Source: Blastomyces gilchristii SLH14081 (taxonomy: Eukaryota; Ascomycota; Eurotiomycetes; Onygenales; Ajellomycetaceae). From it: a stretch of 64,000 nt of DNA. Position 1 is the stretch's first letter, and the number at the start of each line of letters is the position of its first letter. This document shows positions 57,819-64,000 of this stretch, piece by piece. A program made the position numbers and the translations under genes. The notes beneath the pieces were generated by a model, which searched no databases, was not told the DNA's origin, and was given only the letters and a program-made list of their open reading frames with translations. Location: positions 931,178 through 995,177 of the forward strand of contig NW_003101682.1 of assembly GCF_000003855.2 (NCBI RefSeq), written 5' to 3'.

Positions 57819-59327
57819 CATATGCTAGAATATGCAAAGAATAAGAAGGTATTAGACTTTATTAATCTTGATAAATCTGATATATTCTCTGAACCAGAAG
57901 AATCACTAAAACCTGAATATTCAGAAGAAGTCACTGCAGAGACTAAAATAGTATATATTATTAAAATCACTGCATGAAAAATCAAATATATAAAATATAA
58001 GAAATTGAATAAAGATATAATAAAGATATGAGATATTATATAATAAATAATAAATATCATAGAGCTATGACTAGACTGGCTGTTAGAACTATGAATTTCA
58101 CATTTAATCTTATTTAATCTGATGTCATATATTTCTTAATATGAATTCTGCTGTGACTAATCATTAAAAAAACATGCAAAGTAACTATATATCAGATCTC
58201 AAAATGAGATTATGACTTAGAAAAAATAAGAAAGTGATCTCATTTAATTTCATTTAGTCTCATTGTTGATATAAAGTGACTATTTTTAGACATTTTAAGG
58301 TTTTTTTATACTATTTTTAATTTTTTAAAAAGTAACACTTTTTAATAATGCTCAAATAAGATTTAAAGACATTTAAGTAATAAAAATAGTTTAAATTAAG
58401 AAGTGAAAATCATAATCTTATTTGAAAAATGTAATAAGAGTAGACAGTAAGTATCACTGAGATAGTATAAGACAAGTATCTAATGTTAAAACTATGTAAT
58501 AAAATCAGTTAAATTGATAATAAGATTATCAAATATTCTAGTTCTAGTCTTAGACATAGTTACACAGTCAGTCTAGCTATAATATGTACACAGTGAGAAT
58601 GATAATATGAAGAAGATTATTCACTTACTAAGAGATTAACTTTTTTTCATAACTACAGACTATTAAGATAATATAAGAATCTAATATTATAATCTCTGTA
58701 CAGCACTAAAAAATAGAAGTATAGAGAAATAATTAAATAACTAATCACTTATTAAAGATAATATTAAAGAAGTAAATATAGCTGAACAGTTTCACTTAAA
58801 AAAACATTTCTTAAATATGAATCTAGCTATTAATACAGATTATATACCAGTATAAACTAAGAATATCTAATATGATAAAGATATTATAACTGTAATAGAG
58901 TTAGTTAAGAACTTTAAGAAATAGTATAGAGAAATAAGTATTCTTAAAGAAGATAAATCTATGAACTTTACTACTCTTAATAAAAGATCTCAGTAATTAT
59001 TACTAGTAAGAGTTAAAACCTGTATCTGCAGAGTCTGTCACTGATATACTCAGTACTATTATCTTAATTTATCAAGAAAGTCATCTGAATGAAAGAAAAA
59101 TAAGAAGAAGAGAACTCAGATTAATTAAGCTCTTAAGAATTAAGAATTAAAGAGATGTATCAATTATATAATATTTAAAGATTTATTTATAAATACAGAT
59201 ATAATAGATGTTAATAAAGCAGTTCTGAGAGAAATGATTCTGAAATAATCTATTAATTATTAATCTATCAATCTATTAATTATCAATCTATTGATTAGTG
59301 AATTCAAAAAATATTAATAAACTCTTT
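57819..59327 (+). pseudogene. copia gag, continuation after the hAT
   Basis: Continues the frame from 25519: H-M-L-E-Y-A-K-N-K-K-V-L-D-F-I-N-L-D, P-E-E-S-L-K-P-E-Y-S-E-E, then (W)-K-I-K-Y-I-K-Y-K-K-L. This matches the start of fungal copia gag proteins, where a tryptophan-containing helix follows a proline/acid-rich linker. It is interrupted by the MITE at 58072-58575. The part after the MITE (to 59327) is too mutated to follow with confidence. It ends at a solo gypsy LTR. Confidence 0.55.
58072..58575 (+). mobile_element. hAT-derived MITE
   Basis: 504 bases, from TAGACTGGCTGTTAG to CACAGTCAGTCTA. Flanks gctatgac (58064-58071) and gctataat (58576-58583) are an 8-bp duplication with two transitions. 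Its first 90 bases match the right end of the full hAT in inverted orientation; no coding capacity. A deletion derivative that relies on hAT transposase. The sister copy is 62389-62894. Confidence 0.8.
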
Positions 59328-59641
59328 TATAGCAGGCTGCGCCTGATAAATTATATAGACTATTTCATTACACTTCATAGATTTCACTGAAAGCTTTAAT
59401 TCTCAGTCATTATCAATTCTTAGCTGAAAAACTTATGAAATTTCTATTCTTTCACTCTGAAGCTTTACTGTATACACAGAATTTCTATTCTTCTACTCTG
59501 AAGCTTCACTGTGTATGTATAAAAATGTTTACTCTGATCACTGATTTCTGTACTTTCTCTTTTTTCCTTCTCTAATGTTTTTTACTTTTGTATTATAAGA
59601 TCTATATATTACACTGATTGATTCAGCATAGATCTCTTACA
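59328..59641 (+). mobile_element. solo LTR of the gypsy-2 family
   Basis: 314 bases, TATAGCAGGCTGCGCC...ATCTCTTACA, homologous to 42568-42896. A perfect 5-bp duplication tcttt flanks it (59323-59327 and 59642-59646). The initial TGTG has become TATA by two G-to-A changes. It arose by recombination between two LTRs. Confidence 0.8.
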
Positions 59642-59646
59642 TCTTT

Positions 59647-60799
59647 AAATTTATACTTCTATCTCTGAAACTTCTGAATCTTTGATACTGATATAAAACA
59701 GTATATATATAATAATTGAATATATTTTCTATTCTTTACATCTGTGAATGAGAATATAGAAGTCTATACAGATGATTTCATTACTAAAGTTGAAGATTAC
59801 AAAACTATTAAAATAATTATGATAAATGAAGCAGAAAAGCAGTTCAATGTCAAACTGATTAATACAGCTTACATTCCGAATTTTCATACAAATATCATCA
59901 CATGATAACTGTATTTTCATATAGAAGATATCTATTATAATGAAAAAGACTTCAGATTGTGAAAATATGCAGATAATATAATCTTTACATGTGTTAAAGT
60001 ATTTAAGCAGTTGCTAGTTACAGAATATAGTGAAATAGCTGTTTTCTGAACTATCTTGAAAAAATTCACTACTGAAGCTGATACAGTTATTACATCTCAC
60101 ACTTCTAATATTACTATATCTGAAAAAATGATATCTTCAAATTCTTTAACTTCTATAAATTATTCATTCAATCTGTTAATATGCACTTCTATAAAATCTT
60201 TTTAAAAACCTAAGATCTCTATAGCTACTTAGTCTATATAATATAAAAGATTAGAATATTCTTTAAAAATCATTATTTAAAATCTTGTAAATGATACAAC
60301 TGATATTCAAATCACTTATTAAAATAATGCCACAGATGAGCTTATCACTGAGCTTTATAAACTCTGTTATCTATCTAATATAAAAAATCAAATATCTAGA
60401 TGTTCTCATATTAAATCTCAAATATTATTACATACTTATATACTGATATTATACATGACTCTACACAGTGCTATAATGATGAGTGTTATCTCATACATTT
60501 CATGTGTGATTATCTCTGATTTCATATAGTTATCACAGCTATCTGAAAATCAGAAATCAGAAAAGCTCTTAAGTAAGCTATTAATTAAATTAAATATCAA
60601 TTTAACTGTACTATAAAGATTATTTGTATTAATAATGATACTGCAGTTAAGAAGACAGATGACTTCACTAATTAAGTGAATAATGAAGATCTAGAGATGA
60701 AGTATTCTTCAGAGTATATTCATGAGTAAAGTAATACAGCAGAGTAAGCAGAAGTAATATTAATAACAAAGACTAGAACTCTACAGATAGAATTTCTTC
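59647..60799 (+). pseudogene. copia protease-like region
   Basis: Between two solo-type gypsy LTRs the plus strand still reads as copia: Y-T-D-D-F-I-T-K-V-E-D-Y, then F-N-V-K-L-I-N-T-A-Y-I-P-N-F-H-T-N-I-I-T (59842-59900). This resembles the V-x-Y-V-P-x-L-x-x-N-L-I-S end of the copia protease and its gag-pre-integrase link. It is the likely continuation of the element starting at 24877. Beyond about 60260 I cannot follow any frame. Confidence 0.5.
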
Positions 60800-61060
60800 T
60801 GTGACAGACTGCGTCTGATCAATTATATAGACTATTTCATTACACTTCATAGATTTCTGCTGAAAGCTCCGATTCTCGGTTGTCAATCCTTGATCAAAGA
60901 ACTCATGAAATTTCTATTCTTTCACTCTCAGCTTCATCTCGTACATATATAAATATTCACTTCAATTACTGATTTCTGTACTTTCTCTTTTTTCCTTCTC
61001 TAACATTTTCTACCTTTGTTATATAAGATCTATATATTATACCAATCTATTCAGCAAAGG
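60800..61060 (+). mobile_element. gypsy-2-family LTR, entered by gypsy-3
   Basis: Begins TGTGACAGACTGCGTC and matches the LTR family up to the word equivalent to ATTCGGCGTAGG, where it stops at 61060 and the inverted LTR of gypsy-3 begins. The missing end CCCTTACA should lie beyond the window. aaagg (61056-61060) would be the target duplication. Confidence 0.65.
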
Positions 61061-61423
61061 TGTAAGGGGCCTACGCCGAATAGATCGGTATTATTGATAG
61101 GTCTTATATAACAAAGAGAAAAATGTTAGAGAAGGAAAAGAAAGAGAAAGTGTGAGAATCAGTGATTGAAGTAGATATTTATATGTGTATGTGATGATGT
61201 ACACAGTGGAGCTTCAGGGCGGAAGAATCTATACACGTTCGTGGTAGCCGAGGATCGGCGGTCGAGAATGGCCGAGAATCAGAGTGTACACGTTTGTGGC
61301 GGCTGAGAATCAGTGATTGAGAATGGCTGAGAATCAGAGCATATATGTTTAAGAATGAAGGAGTTGAAATCTATGAAGTGTAACAGAATAGTCTATATGA
61401 TTGATTAAGTGCAGTCTGTCACA
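61061..61423 (-). repeat. gypsy-3 3' LTR
   Basis: Minus orientation. It keeps CpG words lost elsewhere (CGCCGAATAGATCGG, GGCGGTCGAG). Its internal duplication of GGCNGAGAATCAG makes it longer than the 329-bp relatives. Confidence 0.75.
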
Positions 61424-64000
61424 TTAGTCCTCTCTTTTCAGAAGCAGTTCTCATCAGTCAAGAACTGCTGTTTCAGATAATATGAAACTCAGAGTTCAGA
61501 TCAATTGATTATAGCTGACTCATTTCATGAGATATTATTGACTGTGACTGTGTGATCTCTTATTGAGAATATCTTCAATCTCTCACTTAAGCTCATTATC
61601 TTCTTCTATGATCTCTGACAGTTGTCAGTTAAAAGTTAGTTGAGAAGAGAACAGGTCAGTGATAGTGCAGTGAAGCAAGCTTGTATGAAAGATATCATGA
61701 ATTTCTGATAATATGTTAAGATAATAGTTATGACTATCTAGAACTTCTATCACTTTATATCTGATATAGCAGTAATCTAGCATATGAGATGAATATATAA
61801 TTTATATATTCTTAAGATTCAATCATATCAGATCTTCTATCTTATATTATTCAGTAAGGTCTCAGTGAATATTAATTCAATCTTCTTAATTCTGTTTAGT
61901 GCTTATCATAGAGACTTCTGCTCAATTATAGATATCTCAGAGTTTTATTACTATATTATCAGCAATCTGAATCAGACTGCAGAGGTTCAGTGTAAACTGT
62001 ATAGTCTCTAGACAATCTAACATCTTCATATGATAACTGTGTATAAGAAAGAACAGGCTTACATCTGTTAAAACAGTATCTTAATTATTAATAGCAATCT
62101 CTGCATGTAGAAGAAGATTATATCAATCATCTTATAAGTGATTACAGAACTTATAAAGATAATTCTTTACAGTCTGAATTATCTATTCTGATGCATTATC
62201 AGTCTCAGAATGATAGATAGTTAATAAACAGTATATAATCTTAAGAACTTAACAGATTCTTGTTCAGAGAGTGCTCATGAATTGATGACTCTGATTTAAT
62301 ACTATAGATCTCAGTCATTCATGCATCTGATAGAATGAGCTCTATAGAAAAGCTTCAGTAACTTATTCAGTATTCATCTTATTACAGATAGACTGGCCGC
62401 CGGAACCATGAATTTCATGTTTGGTCCCATTTGATCTGGTCTCATACATTTCTTGGCGTGAATCCCGCTGGGACTGGCTATCAAAAAAACATGTAAAGTG
62501 ACTATATATCAGATCTTAAAATGGAACCATGACTTGAAAAAAATGAGAAAGTGGTCTCATTTGGTCTCATTTAGTCTCATTCTTAGCATAAAGTTACTAT
62601 TTTTAGACATTTTAAGGTTTTCTTTAGACTATTTTTAATTTTTTAAAAAGTAACGCTTTTTGGTAATGCTCAAATGAGATTTAAAGTCATTTAAAGCAAT
62701 AAAAATAATTTAAATTGAGAAGTGGAAATCATGGTCCCATTTGAAAAATATGACAAGAGTAGACAGTAAGTCTCACTGGGACAGTATGGGACTACTATCT
62801 AATGTTAAAACCGTGTAATGGGATCAGTCGAATTGGTAATAAGACTATCAAAAAATCTGGTCCTGGTCCCAGACACGGTCACACGGTCAGTCTAAATACA
62901 GATTTCAATATTACACTCTTGCTTAATCAGTTCATGATGATCAAAATGTTTTTACAGTTCTTACTCTCAGAGAGATCAATAGTGAAGTCAATTATCACAT
63001 CTTATCAGATTCTATCAGAGATATCAAGCAGTTTCAGCAGGTCTTTTCTACAGTTCTTTCATAAGATGATAGAAGAATAACAGTTGCAGTTTCAGATAAA
63101 ACATCTGATACTATTTAATATCTCAGATCAGTAGAGTTCTCAGAAGAGTATTCTATACAGTTATTCACAGTCTGAATGATCAGTTATATATGAATCATGT
63201 ATCTCTTGTATTATTCAGGTGTATAAGAATTCAGAGTAAGAGACTCAGCATTGTTTATAAAATTATAGAGTGTTATTATCATTGATTGAATATTCTGAGA
63301 TATTGATTCTTATATATAGTTCTGGGAGAAATCAGATTGCTTCTTGATATACTGCTTCAGTGAGTACTTGAAGAAGTTCATTAATTTGAGCTGTTGTATA
63401 CTACAATTTATTCAGTGTAGATTCAGAGAATGTTCTGATCAGCAAAGAATGTATAGTATTATAAGTGATCTTATTATAATCAACTAACATCTTCAGATTC
63501 AAGAGTCAGTATTCTTGATTCATTCAGTATGTATCTGTCACATTGAACAGCATATCTTATTCTCATTGCAAGAGAACATCTGCTATTGAGTTCTGACTGC
63601 TGAGGTGATAGTGTATTATAAAATGAAAGCAGCTTAGAAACTCTGATTATTACATCTGTCATTCAGTGAGTTTACAGATCATTGTGAAGTATTTAAGGTT
63701 CTTATAATCTATGATTATCTCAAATTCAGAGATACTTCAGAGTTCAGAGTCTTATTCTTCTAGACAGTATACAATTACAAGAAGTTTCTTATCATAAATC
63801 TCATAATTGCATTCAGCAGAACTCAGTTTCTTAGACATGAAGGTGCATAATTATAAGATATCTTTATTATTATATTGCAATATAGCTTCTTCTATGATAT
63901 AGTCAGAGAAATTAGCTTCAATAACTGTCTCATGATCAGAATTAAATATTATCAGCAGAGAGATATTAATGAACATCTTCTTCATCTGTGTAAATACAGC
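61424..64000 (-). pseudogene. gypsy-3 pol: chromodomain, integrase, RNase H
   Basis: Minus-strand remnant homologous to gypsy-2 pol. The chromodomain-like end is at about 61580-61430, integrase about 62390-61800, interrupted by a MITE at 62389-62894. It resumes toward RNase H and RT at 63000-64000; the open stretch 63662-63480 is homologous to gypsy-2 near 55660-55840. Many stops. Confidence 0.65.
62389..62894 (+). mobile_element. hAT-derived MITE, better preserved copy
   Basis: 506 bases, TAGACTGGCCGCCGG...ACACGGTCAGTCTA. 8-bp flanks attacaga (62381-62388) and aatacaga (62895-62902). Homologous end to end with 58072-58575 but it keeps many more CG, CC and GG, so it is younger. The open frame at 62802-63080 is chance. 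Inserted into gypsy-3 integrase. Confidence 0.85.

Larger units (their letters stand above)
61061..64000 (-). mobile_element. gypsy-3 (gypsy-2 family), inverted, runs off the window
   Basis: Starts with an LTR in minus orientation (61061-61423, TGTAAGGGGCC...CTGTCACA) and continues with pol in reverse, matching 55300-57395. The LTR is about 34 bases longer than usual because of a repeated GGCTGAGAATCAG-type word (61230-61345). Protease, gag and the 5' LTR lie outside the window. Confidence 0.8.

Noticed and set aside
1..64000. TGA read as tryptophan by an alternative genetic code, or mitochondrial DNA
   Set aside because: The kinase-like gene uses TGG for Trp and no internal TGA, while the elements also have TAA/TAG at Gln sites and mutated catalytic residues. 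Mutation explains this better.

Overview
The window looks like nuclear DNA of a filamentous ascomycete (Pezizomycotina). The evidence is a Tad1-like LINE with an RNase H domain, Ty3/gypsy and Ty1/copia retrotransposons, spliceosomal introns of about 60 bp, and a protein-kinase-like gene of a type I recall from Pezizomycotina. More than 90% of the window is very AT-rich and made of decayed mobile elements. Their reading frames are recognisable, but tryptophan codons have become TGA and glutamine codons TAA or TAG. Comparing the two LTRs of one element shows that the mutations are almost all C-to-T at CpG and CpC, not the classical CpA of RIP.

Layout. 1-3239: right part of a hAT transposon. 3240-4580: AT-rich DNA with a 105-bp LINE stub and the end of a copia pol. 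4583-9330: a copia LTR, primer site and gag, the LTR split by a LINE chimera with a tRNA-like head (4850-7239). 9395-13515: fragments of two copia pol genes on the minus strand, a truncated LINE and a copia LTR. 13516-21015: a full-length 7.5-kb LINE on the minus strand. 21016-24876: the only GC-balanced island, holding a small two-exon gene, an intact four-exon kinase-like gene and one broken gene, with copia LTR sequence on both sides.

24877 to the end is a set of nested insertions. A copia element (LTR, primer site, gag start at 25448) is split in its gag by a hAT transposon (25520-57810; 8-bp target duplication gatataag/gatacaag). The hAT carries gypsy-1 (27940-36640, with a SINE inside), LINE chimera B (38862-41493) and gypsy-2 (42568-57724). 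Gypsy-2 carries an inverted hAT copy and a second full-length LINE (47426-55059). To the right of the hAT the copia gag resumes in frame. It is broken by a hAT-derived MITE (58072-58575), then a solo gypsy LTR (59328-59641), then a second LTR entered by gypsy-3 (61061 to the edge, with its own MITE).

How the parts relate. The LINE appears to be the copying machine for several passengers: itself, a SINE sharing its 3' end, and chimeras in which its 3' part is joined to an unrelated tRNA-headed RNA. All clear LINE-type insertions of the LINE and its chimeras carry 13-bp target duplications. The hAT appears to have mobilised the MITEs. Apart from the island genes, nothing here looks functional. 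All coordinates and motif calls come from reading by eye; family assignments should be confirmed by searches.
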